DNA of 64,000 nt from Candidatus Providencia siddallii (GCA_001457715.1 CVRF01000002.1:1-64000); one strand, 5' to 3'. Shown: positions 11,674 to 22,955, counted from the stretch's first letter. Notes: a model not told the origin generated them from the letters alone. Numbers and translations: made by a program.

Positions 11674-12564
11674 ATGTTTTTTTTTATAAAACGTGCATTT
11701 AAACGATTTATTACAGAATTTTTTGGTTGGCTTGCTGATAAAAAAATAGGATTTATAACTTTTTTAGCAATTAAACTTTTTATAAAAATTTATAAAATTG
11801 ATATGAGTGAATCTAGAGAAAATAATCTTAGATTGTACTTAACATTTAATGATTTTTTTGCTCGTTCTTTGAAAATAGAAGAACGTGAATATATATTAGA
11901 AGAACAACATCTTCTACAACCGGTTGATGGTAGAGTTAGTCAAATAGGTTTAATAGATGATACTTATATGCTTCAAGCAAAAGGTCATTTTTATAATTTA
12001 AATTCTTTACTTACGAATCAAAAACATTTAATAAATAAGTTTTGTAATGGAAAATTTATTACAATTTATTTATCTCCAAGTAATTATCATCGTGTTCATA
12101 TGCCATGTGATGGTTTATTAAAAGAAATGATTTATGTTCCTGGTGAATTCTTTTCTGTTAATGCTTTTTCAGTGAAAAATATATCTAATTTATTCGCGCG
12201 TAATGAGCGGTTAATTTGTATTTTTGAAACACATATAGGTTTAATGGCACAGATTTTAGTTGGTTCTGTAATTGTAGGTAGTATTAATACAGTGTGGTGT
12301 GGATGTGTAAATACTAATAGAAATAGCGGTATTAAACGTTGGATATATCCAAATATTAATTTTGAAGGGTCTGTTTTTTTAAAAAAGGGTTGTGAAATGG
12401 GCTTATTCAAGTTAGGTTCAACTGTTATTAATTTATTTGAACCAAATAAATTGATTTTTAATTCTACATTAACCCCTGGTTTTATAACACAAGTTGGTGA
12501 ATTGCTTGCAGAACCAGTTTATGTTAAAAACGTTAAAATTGTTAATAAATTAACAGAATCATAG
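11674..12564 (+). CDS. psd: Phosphatidylserine decarboxylase proenzyme
   Basis: Makes phosphatidylethanolamine from phosphatidylserine at the inner membrane. The proenzyme cleaves itself inside LGST, found at residues 247-250 (FKLGSTVINLF), to create the pyruvoyl group. It has 296 residues against 322 in E. coli; both ends are shortened, mainly the charged C-terminal tail. The core motifs TIYLSPSNYHRVHMPCDG, YVPGEFFSVN and FARNERLICIFET match closely. The ATG follows AAGAGG. mscM begins 27 bases downstream, as in E. coli, indicating a two-gene operon. Confidence 0.97.
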   Translation: MFFFIKRAFKRFITEFFGWLADKKIGFITFLAIKLFIKIYKIDMSESRENNLRLYLTFNDFFARSLKIEEREYILEEQHLLQPVDGRVSQIGLIDDTYMLQAKGHFYNLNSLLTNQKHLINKFCNGKFITIYLSPSNYHRVHMPCDGLLKEMIYVPGEFFSVNAFSVKNISNLFARNERLICIFETHIGLMAQILVGSVIVGSINTVWCGCVNTNRNSGIKRWIYPNINFEGSVFLKKGCEMGLFKLGSTVINLFEPNKLIFNSTLTPGFITQVGELLAEPVYVKNVKIVNKLTES

Positions 12565-12591
12565 TTATGATCACTTTAAGGAACTTTTACT

Positions 12592-15500
12592 GTGTGTTTA
12601 ATTGTAGTTTTTTTGTTTAGTTTATTAATTAATACCACTTTATCTGCGATGCCAATTGTATCACAAGATGAATCACAAATTAAACATCAGCTTAAGCAAT
12701 TAGAATTAAATAAAGATTCAAAAGATGTCGAAATAATAAAAACATTGCAAAATTCATTAAAATGGATTGCTGAATTTAACGATTCAGATTCAAAATCTAA
12801 ATTTTATCAAGAAATAATTAATAATTATCCTAAAATTATTAAAGAGTTAAAACAAAAACTTTTAAAAGAAAATAATCAAATAGTTTCTACTAAAGTAGGA
12901 CTTAGTTTAAGTGAATTGGAGCAACATATTCTTAAATTAAGTAGTCAGTTACTTGATCAAGGGCGTTTGATACAACAAGAACAAGATAAAGGACGAGAGG
13001 TAACAGAATCTCTTGGTTTATTACCACAAAAATTATCTGAATCAAGACATTTACTTAACGAATCTGTAATGCGTTTTCAACATTTTGGAACACCTTCGAG
13101 TTTATTGGCGGAAGCGCAATATACTTTAATTAAGTCTGAAGTAAATGCTCGAAAATCTATGGTGAATGAGTTAGAATTAGCGCAATTATCTGCTAACAAT
13201 CGTCAAGAAATTTCTAGAATTAAATTGGAATTATATAAAAAAAGATATCATAAAATTGATCTTGAATTACAAAATCTTCGTGATTTTCAAAACTCTAAAA
13301 GACAACAAAAAGCAATTTTAGCTATTGAACACAATAAGATGTTGGCTGAACAAAGTGAATTAATTCCGTTTTTAAAAGAACATTTTTTTATTAACCATAA
13401 AATGTCGCAAGAGCTAACCAAACAGGTTAGTCGTATAAATTCAATTACATCAAGACAAAAAAAAATTTTTATTAACATTAAAGATGCACGTCAAGTTTTA
13501 ACAACAATTCGTGAACAAGCACAATGGATTAGTAGTTTCACTGCATTAGGTGAAGCTTTAAGATCTCAGCTTTTGAGATTACCTGATATCCCTAAAAGTC
13601 AACAATTAGATCATGAAATGGCATTTTTAAGAATGCAACGTTTAAATTACGAATATAATTTTGAGCATTTAAATAGTTTAAATACTTTTGAACAAAAAAA
13701 AATAAATAAGTTAACCCGAGAACAAACTCAATTTTATTTGTCTTTAATAAAAACTAGACAGGAAATATTATTATCTTTAATTTCTGGTTTAGATACAGAA
13801 ATACTTGAATTAACTAAATTAAATGTTGCAATTGGTCAATTAACTGATGTTTTAAAGGAAGTTAAAGATGCTTCAAATCGTTATCTTTTTTGGGTTGCAG
13901 ATGTTACGCCTGTTAATATTAAATATCCGTTAATATTAATTACTGATATTGGTCATTTATTATCTTTAAATATATTATCTCAGCTTGTTTGTGCTTTTAA
14001 AATAATAATGACTACACAAGATACGTTTTTGTGTTTATTAGGGTCTTTTTCTTTAGTTGTGTTTGGTTTTAATATTAGAAAACATTATCAAGCATTTTTA
14101 GATCGATCAAGTTTTAGAATAGGTAATGTTACGCAAGATCGTTTTTATTTAACTATTCGTGCTATTTTTTGGTCTATAATAGTTGCTTTGCCTTTACCTA
14201 TATTATGGTCTGCTATTGGTTATGGGTTAAAAAATGCTTGGCAATACTCTATGGCAGCTGCTATAGGTTATGGTATTACTTCTACGACACCATTATTATG
14301 GTTATTTATGATTAGTGAAACTTTTTCTCGCCAAACTGGGTTGTTTATTGCTCATTTTGGGTGGGATAAGGATTCTGTTAATCGTGCGATGCGTTATTAT
14401 CGCATGGCTATTTTTGTTATAGTACCGTTAGTTATGATAATTATTACTTTTAAACATTATGGTAATAGAGAATTTACTGCTAGTATCGGGCGTTTTTGTT
14501 TTATAATGTTATGTATTGCATTAAATTTAATAACTAATCATTTACACCGTTTACAGATTCCATTATATCTTGATAAAAATGGTTCAGGAGAAAATATTAT
14601 TAATCATGTATTATGGTGGATTGTTTTATTATCTCCAGTTTTTGCTGGTATTTTTTCAATATTTGGTTATTTATCAACATCTCAAGCACTTTTAGTGCGT
14701 TTAGAGACTTCTGTTGCAATTTGGTTTGTAATTTTAATTATTTATCACACTATTCGTCGCTGGATGTTGATACAGCGACGTAAATTAGCATTTGAACGTG
14801 CAAAACAAAAAAGAGCTGAAATTTTAGCGCAACGAGCTAAATGTGGAGAGGATAATCAATCAATAAATAGTAGCAGTAAATGTAATTTTGATATTGAAGA
14901 ACAAATGATTGATTTAAATGTTATTAGTACTCAATCTGTTAGGTTAGCAAGATCTATTTTAACAATGATAGCTTTAGTTTTATTGATTTGGTTATGGTCT
15001 GAATTGCGTACTGCGTTTGCTTTTCTTGAAAATATTCGTTTATGGGATGTTATATCTATTGTAAATGGAGTTGATACAATTAGATCTATTAGTATAAGAT
15101 CTATTTTTATAACTATTTTAATTATAATTATTACAACTCAATTAGTTAGAAATTTTCCTGCTTTGCTTGAGTTAGCGGTATTGCAACATCTAGATTTAAC
15201 CCCTGGTACAGGTTATGCGATTAGTACTTTAACAAAATATACAATTACTATTGTAGGAGCTATTATTGGTTTTTCTATGTTAGGTATTGATTGGTCAAAG
15301 TTACAATGGTTGATCGCTGCTATGGGGGTAGGGTTGGGTTTTGGATTGCAGGAGATTTTTGCTAATATAATTTCTGGATTGATTATATTATTTGAAAAAC
15401 CTATACGTATAGGTGATACAGTTACAATTCGTGATTTAACTGGTAGTGTCACAAAAATTAAAACACGTGCGACTATATTAACAGATTGGGATAGAAAAGA

Positions 15501-15921
15501 AATTATAGTTCCAAATAAAGCATTTATTACTGAGCAGTTTATTAATTGGTCTTTATCTGATACTGTTACACGTGTTGTAATGTTTATACCTGCCACTATA
15601 GATACAGATAGTAATCTAGTAACAACTACAATTTTAAAAGCAGCAGAATGTTCTAGTATGGTTTTAAATAATCCTGCCCCTGAAGTTTATTTAGTTGATT
15701 TACAAGATGGTATTCAGGTATTTGAGCTGCGTGTTTATGCAGCAGAAATGGGGCATAGATTACCGGTGAGACATGAAATTAATCAAAATATTTTAATGTT
15801 TTTTGCTGAAAATGGAATTATATTACCATTTCCTCCTTTTCAAGCTAAAGTGAATATATTAAACGCTTCAATGAAAAATAATAGATTGTATAAGAATAAT
15901 TTTTTGCGTAAATCTGGATGA
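12592..15921 (+). CDS. mscM: MscM/YjeP-type mechanosensitive channel
   Basis: Large MscS-superfamily channel (miniconductance, YjeP) that vents solutes on osmotic down-shock. It has 1109 residues, essentially full length (E. coli 1107). It carries an N-terminal signal peptide and a coiled-coil-rich periplasmic domain to about residue 440. A block of membrane helices follows (about 450-870), then the MscS core with GLGFGLQEIFANIISGLIIL and the beta domain EKPIRIGDTVTI. The start is GTG with AAGGA about 10 bases before it. It ends in TGA, with TAA four codons later. Keeping 3.3 kb of channel in a shrinking genome suggests osmotic protection matters in the host cell. Confidence 0.95.
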   Translation: MCLIVVFLFSLLINTTLSAMPIVSQDESQIKHQLKQLELNKDSKDVEIIKTLQNSLKWIAEFNDSDSKSKFYQEIINNYPKIIKELKQKLLKENNQIVSTKVGLSLSELEQHILKLSSQLLDQGRLIQQEQDKGREVTESLGLLPQKLSESRHLLNESVMRFQHFGTPSSLLAEAQYTLIKSEVNARKSMVNELELAQLSANNRQEISRIKLELYKKRYHKIDLELQNLRDFQNSKRQQKAILAIEHNKMLAEQSELIPFLKEHFFINHKMSQELTKQVSRINSITSRQKKIFINIKDARQVLTTIREQAQWISSFTALGEALRSQLLRLPDIPKSQQLDHEMAFLRMQRLNYEYNFEHLNSLNTFEQKKINKLTREQTQFYLSLIKTRQEILLSLISGLDTEILELTKLNVAIGQLTDVLKEVKDASNRYLFWVADVTPVNIKYPLILITDIGHLLSLNILSQLVCAFKIIMTTQDTFLCLLGSFSLVVFGFNIRKHYQAFLDRSSFRIGNVTQDRFYLTIRAIFWSIIVALPLPILWSAIGYGLKNAWQYSMAAAIGYGITSTTPLLWLFMISETFSRQTGLFIAHFGWDKDSVNRAMRYYRMAIFVIVPLVMIIITFKHYGNREFTASIGRFCFIMLCIALNLITNHLHRLQIPLYLDKNGSGENIINHVLWWIVLLSPVFAGIFSIFGYLSTSQALLVRLETSVAIWFVILIIYHTIRRWMLIQRRKLAFERAKQKRAEILAQRAKCGEDNQSINSSSKCNFDIEEQMIDLNVISTQSVRLARSILTMIALVLLIWLWSELRTAFAFLENIRLWDVISIVNGVDTIRSISIRSIFITILIIIITTQLVRNFPALLELAVLQHLDLTPGTGYAISTLTKYTITIVGAIIGFSMLGIDWSKLQWLIAAMGVGLGFGLQEIFANIISGLIILFEKPIRIGDTVTIRDLTGSVTKIKTRATILTDWDRKEIIVPNKAFITEQFINWSLSDTVTRVVMFIPATIDTDSNLVTTTILKAAECSSMVLNNPAPEVYLVDLQDGIQVFELRVYAAEMGHRLPVRHEINQNILMFFAENGIILPFPPFQAKVNILNASMKNNRLYKNNFLRKSG

Positions 15922-17358
15922 ACTTTAATTTCTTAAAAAATATAATTATTATATATTATGTTTTTACAAAATTAATTTAAAATATATTTTTTAATTTAAA
16001 GTGGGTTAATTTTATATTAAATAAATTAAAAATAATTAATTTCAGTTTATAATAAATTGTTTAATATTAAATATTATATTCTTAATATATACTTAATATA
16101 TAATATTAATTGTAAAAATTTTTAGTTATAAAATAAATTTATTAAGTATTATAAATAATATAATATTTAATAAATAATTTTGTGTATTTTAATCTGAATT
16201 ATTTATTATTAATTAGTTTGATATATGTTTGTTGATTTATAAATTATTTTTTATAAAATAATAAAAAAACAAATTATTAATTATTAATTGATAAATAGAC
16301 ATTTAACATATTATATAATATGTTTGTATTTATTATATAATATATATTTTCTATGTGCGAAAGATTTATTTAAAAAAAATACATAGTTGGGTTAATAATA
16401 TTAATTAATATGAAATAAATATTTTTTAAAAATATTATTTTTTATTCGTTTAATAAAACTCTAAAAATATTATTTGTAGAAATATTTTAAATTATTTTTA
16501 TATTGATAAAAATATATTTTTTATATTTTTATGTTTTTTATAGTAAAACCTAAATATTATTTTTTTTAAAAAAATACAATAATAATATATTAAAATATTG
16601 TAATTAAATTTTACAATTATAATTAACTAATTAATATGATTTTATATATAAAAAAGACATTTAAATTTATTTTAATAACTATTATTTTTATATATTAAAA
16701 ACTATATTTTTTTTATTATAAAATATTGTAAATGATATTTTTTTGATGTAAAGCTAACTAATTTTAAATTTTATCGGATGATTTATTAATTATTATTCGA
16801 ATTTATAAAAAAATATTTTCAATAATTATTATACAAAATAATTTTTATTTAATTTAACATAAATTAAAAATTTTAATTTATAAAAATATAATATATTTTT
16901 GATTTGTTAATGATATTGGTATATATAAAATATATTGTTGTATTTTTTAAAATTAATAATTTATAAATAAAATATTGATATTTAGTTAAAAAATAACTTT
17001 GCTGAACGTTATTTTTAATTACTAAAGAATTAAATTAGTTTTTAATATTTTTAGTAAATATAATTTATAGTGAAACTATAGTATTTATTTGATAAGATAT
17101 ATAGTTAAAATATCTTATATATTTGTACATAAATATTATTAAAGTTAATATATCAAGTTTGCATTTTTGATATTTAGATTAAAAATAATTGTATACAGTT
17201 TAATACGTTTATTATAAAAAGTAACAAATATTATTCTATATAAATTGTTTTAATTATTTAAATTACACATTTTTATTAAAAAATAAAATATTTTTATATA
17301 TTAAATAAAAATATTTGAACAATAAAAATGTTAAGTCAAATCAATATATTAAAGTTAT
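15922..17358. other. Longest spacer in the window (about 1.4 kb)
   Basis: Junction between the psd-mscM block and the pgsA block, which are far apart in E. coli. No ORF of note on either strand and no alignable remnant; uvrC, which precedes pgsA in E. coli, was sought and not seen. Two small hairpins sit near its right end: TATAGT/ACTATA at 17066-17080 and ATAAGATAT/ATATCTTAT at 17092-17118. Their role is unknown. Confidence 0.55.
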
Positions 17359-17904
17359 ATGAAATTTAATATACCAACGTTGTTAACATTATTTCGAGTT
17401 ATTTTAATACCATTTTTTGTGTTAGCTTTTTATCTTCCTGTTCATTGGGGGTTATTTGCGTGCGCGTTAATTTTTACTGTTGCAACAGCAACAGATTGGT
17501 TTGATGGTTTTTTAGCTAGACAATTAAGACAAACAACAAAATTTGGTGCTTTTTTAGACCCAGTTGCTGATAAAATCATAGTTGCAACAGCGTTGATATT
17601 GTTAACTGAGAGTTATAATTCGTGGTATGTAACATTACCTGCAATAATAATGATTAGCAGGGAAATAATTATTTCTTCACTTAGAGAATGGATGGCTGAG
17701 GTAGGTAGACGTAATAAAATATCTGTTTCTTGGATTAGTAAAATTAAAACAACACTTCAAATGATATCATTAGCTGGATTGTTATGGAGACCTAATTTAT
17801 TAGTTGAAAACTTTTCTATATTTTTGATGTATATTTCTGCTGTATTAACATTTTGGTCAATGTTTCGATATTTAAAAATTGCATATTTAAGTGAAATTCA
17901 GTAA
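17359..17904 (+). CDS. pgsA: CDP-diacylglycerol-glycerol-3-phosphate 3-phosphatidyltransferase
   Basis: Inner-membrane enzyme that makes phosphatidylglycerophosphate, the first committed step to phosphatidylglycerol and cardiolipin. It has 181 residues (E. coli 182). The CDP-alcohol phosphotransferase signature is complete: Asp49-Gly50, Ala53-Arg54, Gly63, Asp67 and Asp71 within [20 protein letters not shown] and its continuation. Several hydrophobic helices span the length. It sits just upstream of tRNA-Cys and tRNA-Leu as in E. coli, where glyW also lies between; glyW is missing here. No clear Shine-Dalgarno is visible before the ATG. Confidence 0.96.
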   Translation: MKFNIPTLLTLFRVILIPFFVLAFYLPVHWGLFACALIFTVATATDWFDGFLARQLRQTTKFGAFLDPVADKIIVATALILLTESYNSWYVTLPAIIMISREIIISSLREWMAEVGRRNKISVSWISKIKTTLQMISLAGLLWRPNLLVENFSIFLMYISAVLTFWSMFRYLKIAYLSEIQ

Positions 17905-18031
17905 TTTGATTGAAAATACAACAAATGACAATTTAATTAAATTAAATTTATTGACTTGACAATGGAAATTATTAAACTTAAACAAGAAATTATTTTAATA
18001 AAATGTTTTAATTATTTATATAATTTAATAT

Positions 18032-18102
18032 GGCGCGTTAGCAGATCGGTTATGCACCGGATTGCAAATCCGTGTAGCTCGGTTCGATTCCGGGACGCGC
18101 CT
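18032..18102 (+). tRNA. tRNA-Cys (anticodon GCA)
   Basis: Begins GGCGCGTTAGCAGATCGG; the anticodon stem-loop is CGGATTGCAAATCCG and the T arm GGTTCGATTCC. The acceptor GGCGCGT pairs with ACGCGCC, with discriminator T as expected for Cys. No CCA is encoded. A TTGACTTGACA sequence at 17951-17961 could supply the -35 box; the -10 is unclear. Confidence 0.97.
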
Positions 18103-18107
18103 ATTCA

Positions 18108-18191
18108 GCCCAGGTGGTGAAATTGGTAGACACAAGGGACTTAAAATCCCTTAGGCATTTGTCTGTGCGGGTTCAAATCCCGCTCTGGGCA
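18108..18191 (+). tRNA. tRNA-Leu (anticodon TAA)
   Basis: Class II tRNA with a long variable arm. The acceptor GCCCAGG pairs with the CTGGGC side; the anticodon loop is GACTTAAAATC and the T arm GGGTTCAAATCCC. Discriminator A; CCA not encoded. It lies 5 bases after tRNA-Cys and corresponds to E. coli leuZ in the glyW-cysT-leuZ cluster. Confidence 0.97.
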
Positions 18192-18862
18192 TTTAAATAT
18201 ATTTATTTTATATGGTTAAAAATTGTATCTATTTAATTATTTAAATATTATTAAATAATATATAATTATGTTTTAATTGAAATTAAAATGTGTTTTTTTA
18301 TTAAAAAATATAAGTAAAATGTTTTTTAAATAATTTTTTGTTATTTGATATTGAAATTTTTATTAAATAAACATACTAAATAAGATTATATATATTAATA
18401 TAATAAAAATTAAAAAAAATAAATTTTAATTTTTTAAATTATTTGTGTTAATTTTTTAATAATTTCATTAAAATATTTTGATATATATGTTATATATTAT
18501 TAAATTTATTTTATATATTTTTATTAGCTTTATTTTTTTTAAAATTTAAAATAATAATGGTTAAATTAATAATTTTATAAAAGATAAAATTAATTAACAT
18601 AAATTATTTTTAATTATTAATTATTAATTATTTTTTTTTAAAATTATTTATATATTGAATTTTTCATTATATTATTTAATCAATAAAATATATTATAATT
18701 ATTAATATATAATTTATTAGTTTTATTAGAATTGTATTCTATTAGAATCAGTTATGAATATATATTTTTTTTAATTTTATTAGTTGCAATTAATATAAAA
18801 ATTTATTAAAATTCTATATAATTTTAATTAAAAGCATAAAGTTTTTTTAAATTATAAATAAT
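18192..18862. other. AT-rich spacer between tRNA-Leu and fabV
   Basis: About 670 bases with no ORF, RNA gene or remnant that I can identify. The fabV start has no obvious ribosome-binding site at its right edge. Confidence 0.6.
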
Positions 18863-20062
18863 ATGATTATTAAACCTAGGATTCGTGGATTTATTTGTAC
18901 TACTTCTCATCCAACTGGATGTGAAGCTAATGTTTGTGAACAAATTAATTATGTAAAATCGTGTAAAAATTTTAAAAATGGTCCTAAAAATGTATTAATT
19001 ATTGGCGCATCTACTGGGTATGGGTTAGCTTCTCGTATTAATGTTGCTTTTGGTTATCAAGCATCCACAATTGGTGTTTTTTTTGAAAAACCAGGTAGTA
19101 AAAATAAAACCGGATCTCCTGGTTGGTATAATTCCGCAAGTTTTGATAAAATAGCAAAAAAAGAAGGACTTTATGCAAAAAGTATTAATTGTGATGCTTT
19201 TTCTGATGTATCTCGTAATTTTGTTATTGATTTATGTAAACGCGATTTAGGTAAATTTGATCTTGTTATTTATTCAGTAGCTTCACCAAGACGTAAAATA
19301 CCTAATACCGGAAAAATTGTTTATTCAACACTAAAACCAATTGGTGAATCATATAAATCAATTTCTTTAGATACAAATAAAGATATTTTATTTAATTCTA
19401 TTGTAAAACCTGCTACTGAACAAGAAGTTATTGATACTGTTAGTGTCATGGGTGGTCAAGATTGGGAGTTATGGATGGATGCTTTATATGAAGCTGATGT
19501 TTTATCTAATTATGCAAAAACGGTTGCTTATTCTTATATAGGTACTAAAATTACATGGCCAATTTATTGGCATGGCACTTTAGGTATTGCTAAGAAAGAT
19601 TTAGAACGTGCTGCTTATGTTATTAATAAAAAAATGCGTAAAAAAGGTGGATCTGCATATATAGCTGTGTTGAAATCAGTTGTTACACAATCTTCGTCCG
19701 CTATTCCTGTTATGCCATTATATATATCTATTATTTTTAAAATAATGAAACAAAAAGGAATTCATGAAAGTTGTATTGAACAAATAGAACGTTTATTTAC
19801 TACAAAATTATATAATGAAATTAAGTTTAAAACAGATGAAAAAAATCGATTACGTTTAGACGATTTAGAGCTTCGTGACGATGTTCAAAATGATTGTCTT
19901 AAAATATGGGAAAAATTGAATAATAATAACATTAATAATCTTACTGATTATTTAGGTTATAAAACAGATTTTTTACGATTATTTGGATTTGGTATAGATG
20001 GAGTTGATTATAATATTGATTTAAGTGGGGAAATAAATTTTGATGTTGAAAATATAAATTAG
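18863..20062 (+). CDS. fabV: FabV-type enoyl-[acyl carrier protein] reductase
   Basis: NADH-dependent trans-2-enoyl-ACP reductase for the last step of each fatty-acid elongation cycle. It has 399 residues, the same as Yersinia FabV. The nucleotide-binding motif [12 protein letters not shown] is at about 47-58. The catalytic Tyr-x8-Lys pair is Tyr235 and Lys244 within [13 protein letters not shown], followed by Lys245. The N-terminus [20 protein letters not shown] is typical. It is unrelated in sequence to FabI, the usual enterobacterial enzyme, and is naturally less sensitive to triclosan. It stands alone between two spacers. It ends in TAG. Confidence 0.96.
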   Translation: MIIKPRIRGFICTTSHPTGCEANVCEQINYVKSCKNFKNGPKNVLIIGASTGYGLASRINVAFGYQASTIGVFFEKPGSKNKTGSPGWYNSASFDKIAKKEGLYAKSINCDAFSDVSRNFVIDLCKRDLGKFDLVIYSVASPRRKIPNTGKIVYSTLKPIGESYKSISLDTNKDILFNSIVKPATEQEVIDTVSVMGGQDWELWMDALYEADVLSNYAKTVAYSYIGTKITWPIYWHGTLGIAKKDLERAAYVINKKMRKKGGSAYIAVLKSVVTQSSSAIPVMPLYISIIFKIMKQKGIHESCIEQIERLFTTKLYNEIKFKTDEKNRLRLDDLELRDDVQNDCLKIWEKLNNNNINNLTDYLGYKTDFLRLFGFGIDGVDYNIDLSGEINFDVENIN

Positions 20063-20429
20063 TAGTTTAATTTAGTATTTTGTATTTTTTATAGAAATAA
20101 TTAATTTATTTTTTAAGTTTAATTAATGTATTTAAATTTCAGAAAAATGTTTTTTAAAAAATAATTTAAATTAATTAAATAGAAATCTAAATATTAAGTT
20201 TATGTAAATATTTAATAAAAATCTATATATTTAATATATTGTATTAGAATTAATTTTGAGTATATATAGTATATATTTTGTAGTTAAGCTTTTTATAAGT
20301 ACTTTATTGTTAAAGTTTTGTAATAAAATTAATTTTAATAACATATTACTATATGTTGAATAACATTTATTGATTTTTTCATAAAAATTAATAGATTATT
20401 TTTGAGTAAATAAAATTTTATATAACTAT
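20063..20429. other. AT-rich spacer upstream of lolB
   Basis: In E. coli hemA is divergent from lolB. No HemA-like reading frame or fragment is visible in these 367 bases on either strand. Confidence 0.55.
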
Positions 20430-21086
20430 ATGTTTTTAATAAAAAATACAATTATAAATTTACCTGGTAAATTTATTAATATATTTAATATTGTGTGTTT
20501 ATTATTAACATCTTGTACTAATTCTCAAAATCTTTTTAAGAAAAATAGTTTGTTAAGGGATCAAAAATGGCAAGTTCATAAACAACAGTTATTATGTTTG
20601 CGTGATTATAGAATACGAGGATCGATTTTTTTTTTTATAGTAGAAAAAATAAAATTCTTCACAAGTTTTTTTTTTCAAAAACAAGTTTTACCTAAAAAAT
20701 ATCAGTTATTAATAATTGATCCGTTTGGTAATCGTATAATAGAAATTATGTTTAATCATAATTTTGCACGTTTAATAACTAAAGATGGTCAAATTTATAC
20801 AAGTGATACAATAGATAATCTTATTTATAAATTAACAGGAATAGATATACCTTTTGATGAAATAACATTATGGTTAGTAGGTTTACCTGGACATGCAATT
20901 AATTTTTCTTTTAATAAAAATAATTTATTAAAAACTATTAATTTTAAAAAAAATAATAAAATTTGGAAAATAAATTATATATCTTATAATAAAAAAATAT
21001 TTCCAGTACTACCAAATCATCTTGAATTTTATCAAGGTAATATATTGATTAAATTTAAAATATATACTTGGATGTTAAAAAGATGA
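20430..21086 (+). CDS. lolB: Outer-membrane lipoprotein receptor LolB
   Basis: Accepts lipoproteins from periplasmic LolA and inserts them in the outer membrane. It has 218 residues (E. coli 207). A signal peptide ends in the lipobox LLTSC (Cys near residue 29). Conserved blocks include DQKWQVHKQQLLCLRDYRIRG, LIIDPFGNRIIEI, YTSDTIDNLIYKLTGIDIP and LWLVGLPG, all matching E. coli LolB. The C-terminus IYTWMLKR aligns with the E. coli end MDNWIVK, so its TGA is a true stop. That TGA overlaps the ispE ATG, giving translational coupling. Sequence is divergent and Lys/Asn-rich, but the identity is clear. Confidence 0.93.
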   Translation: MFLIKNTIINLPGKFINIFNIVCLLLTSCTNSQNLFKKNSLLRDQKWQVHKQQLLCLRDYRIRGSIFFFIVEKIKFFTSFFFQKQVLPKKYQLLIIDPFGNRIIEIMFNHNFARLITKDGQIYTSDTIDNLIYKLTGIDIPFDEITLWLVGLPGHAINFSFNKNNLLKTINFKKNNKIWKINYISYNKKIFPVLPNHLEFYQGNILIKFKIYTWMLKR

Positions 21087-21958
21087 CATTGACTTGGCCT
21101 TCACCTGGAAAATTGAATTTATTTTTGTATATAAATTCTTATAGACATGATGGTTATCATGAAATACAAACTTTGTATCAATTTTTACGTTATGGTGATA
21201 AAATCACTATTACAAATCGTTTAGATAATCAATTAAACTTATTAAGTAAAATATCTGGTGTTAAATCAAAAGATAATTTAATTTTACGAGCAGCAAGATT
21301 ATTACAAAAATATTGCTATAATGTATTACATTGTAAAAAAAAATTAGGTGCTGATATTAGTTTTAAAAAATATTTACCAATAGGCGGAGGTGTTGGCGGC
21401 GGGTCTTCGAATGCTGCAACAACCTTGATTGCACTTAATGAGCATTGGGGTACTAAAATATCTGATAGTATTTTAGCTAAAATAGGTAAAATTATTGGTG
21501 CTGATGTACCGGTTTTTGTAAAAGGATACTCATGTTTTGCTGAAGGAATTGGTGAAATTTTAACTCCTATATTATTAAAAGAAAATTGGTATTTAGTTGC
21601 TAATAATGGAATTAAAATATCAACAAAAAAAATTTTTTCTGATCCTTTATTAAAAAGAAATTCCAAAAAACAAACTTTAAATGTGTTGTTGTTGTCTAAG
21701 TATTCAAATGATTGTGAGCTAACCGTAAGAAGAAATTTTTATGAGGTAGATCGGCTTATTTCTTGGTTGTTGAAATATTCACCGTCTCGTCTTACTGGTA
21801 CTGGCTCATGTGTTTTTTCTGAATTTAAAACGAAATATGATGCTATAAAGGTTTTAAATAATTCTCCGCTGTGGTTACATGGTTTTGTGGCTCAAGGAAC
21901 AAATGAATCTCCATTACATAAATTTAGAGCATTAGCAACAAATATGTTCTATAAATAA
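21083..21958 (+). CDS. ispE: 4-diphosphocytidyl-2-C-methyl-D-erythritol kinase
   Basis: GHMP-family kinase of the non-mevalonate isoprenoid pathway; it phosphorylates CDP-methylerythritol. From the ATG at 21083 it has 291 residues and begins [18 protein letters not shown], like E. coli. Five extra codons back to 21068 are inside lolB and not homologous. The ATP-binding glycine-rich loop [20 protein letters not shown] is at about residues 93-112, and [14 protein letters not shown] is the third GHMP motif. The start overlaps the lolB stop by four bases. prs follows after 49 bases, as in E. coli. Confidence 0.97.
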   Translation: MTLTWPSPGKLNLFLYINSYRHDGYHEIQTLYQFLRYGDKITITNRLDNQLNLLSKISGVKSKDNLILRAARLLQKYCYNVLHCKKKLGADISFKKYLPIGGGVGGGSSNAATTLIALNEHWGTKISDSILAKIGKIIGADVPVFVKGYSCFAEGIGEILTPILLKENWYLVANNGIKISTKKIFSDPLLKRNSKKQTLNVLLLSKYSNDCELTVRRNFYEVDRLISWLLKYSPSRLTGTGSCVFSEFKTKYDAIKVLNNSPLWLHGFVAQGTNESPLHKFRALATNMFYK

Positions 21959-22007
21959 AAATAATTATTTTTTAGAAAATATTTTAAAAAAAATAAAGGT
22001 CTTTATT

Positions 22008-22955
22008 GTGCCTGATATGAAAATTTTTGCTGGTAATGCTACACCAGAATTAGCGCGACGTATTTCAAATCGTCTTTATATTAATCTTGGTGATATTTTT
22101 GTTGGTCGTTTTAGTGATGGAGAAATCAGTATTCAAATTAACGAAAACGTTCGTGGTAGTGATGTATTTATAATACAGTCCACCTGTGCTCCTACAAATG
22201 ATAATTTAATGGAATTAATTGTCATGGTTGATGCTTTACGTCGTGCATCAGCTGCTCGCGTAACAGCAGTTATACCTTATTTTGGTTATGCAAGACAAGA
22301 TCGTCGTGTACGATCTTCGCGTGTACCAATTACTGCAAAAGTTGTTGCTGATTTTTTATCTAGTGTTGGTGTTGATCGTGTTCTTACAGTTGATCTTCAT
22401 GCTGAACAGATTCAAGGTTTTTTTGATGTTCCTGTAGACAATGTATTTGGTACCCCTGTTCTTATTGAAGATATGTTACAGAAAGATTTAAAAAACCCAA
22501 TTGTAGTATCCCCAGATATTGGAGGAGTTGTCAGAGCTAGAGCAGTAGCAAAACTTCTAAATGATATTGATATGGCTATTATTGATAAACGACGTCCTAG
22601 AGTAAATACTTCACAAGTAATGAATGTTATTGGTGATGTTTATGGTCGAGATTGTATTTTAGTTGATGATATGATTGATACTGGTAGTACATTATGTAAA
22701 GCAGCAGAAGCTTTAAAAGAACGAGGAGCTAAGTGTGTTTTTGCATACGCGACTCACCCTATTTTTTCAGGTAATGCCGTAGAAAACATAAGAAATTCGA
22801 TTATTGATGAAGTTGTTGTTTGCGATACAATTCCTTTATCAAATGAAATTAAATTACTTAATAACGTTCGTACATTAACTCTTTCTATAATGTTAGCTGA
22901 AGCTTTGAGACGTATAAGTAATGAAGAATCAATTTCAGCTATGTTTAAGTATTAA
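22008..22955 (+). CDS. prs: Ribose-phosphate pyrophosphokinase
   Basis: Makes PRPP from ribose 5-phosphate and ATP for nucleotides, His and Trp. It has 315 residues, exactly the E. coli length. It starts with GTG ([15 protein letters not shown]), the same unusual start as E. coli prs, after AAAGG. Conserved are the flexible loop [18 protein letters not shown], the metal site [15 protein letters not shown], and the PRPP-binding loop [13 protein letters not shown]. It is less A/T-biased than its neighbours, as expected for a strongly constrained gene. Confidence 0.98.
   Translation: MPDMKIFAGNATPELARRISNRLYINLGDIFVGRFSDGEISIQINENVRGSDVFIIQSTCAPTNDNLMELIVMVDALRRASAARVTAVIPYFGYARQDRRVRSSRVPITAKVVADFLSSVGVDRVLTVDLHAEQIQGFFDVPVDNVFGTPVLIEDMLQKDLKNPIVVSPDIGGVVRARAVAKLLNDIDMAIIDKRRPRVNTSQVMNVIGDVYGRDCILVDDMIDTGSTLCKAAEALKERGAKCVFAYATHPIFSGNAVENIRNSIIDEVVVCDTIPLSNEIKLLNNVRTLTLSIMLAEALRRISNEESISAMFKY

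Noticed and set aside
15213-15596. 127-codon minus-strand ORF inside mscM
   Set aside because: Reverse-strand shadow of the conserved MscS core, with no start signal or homology.
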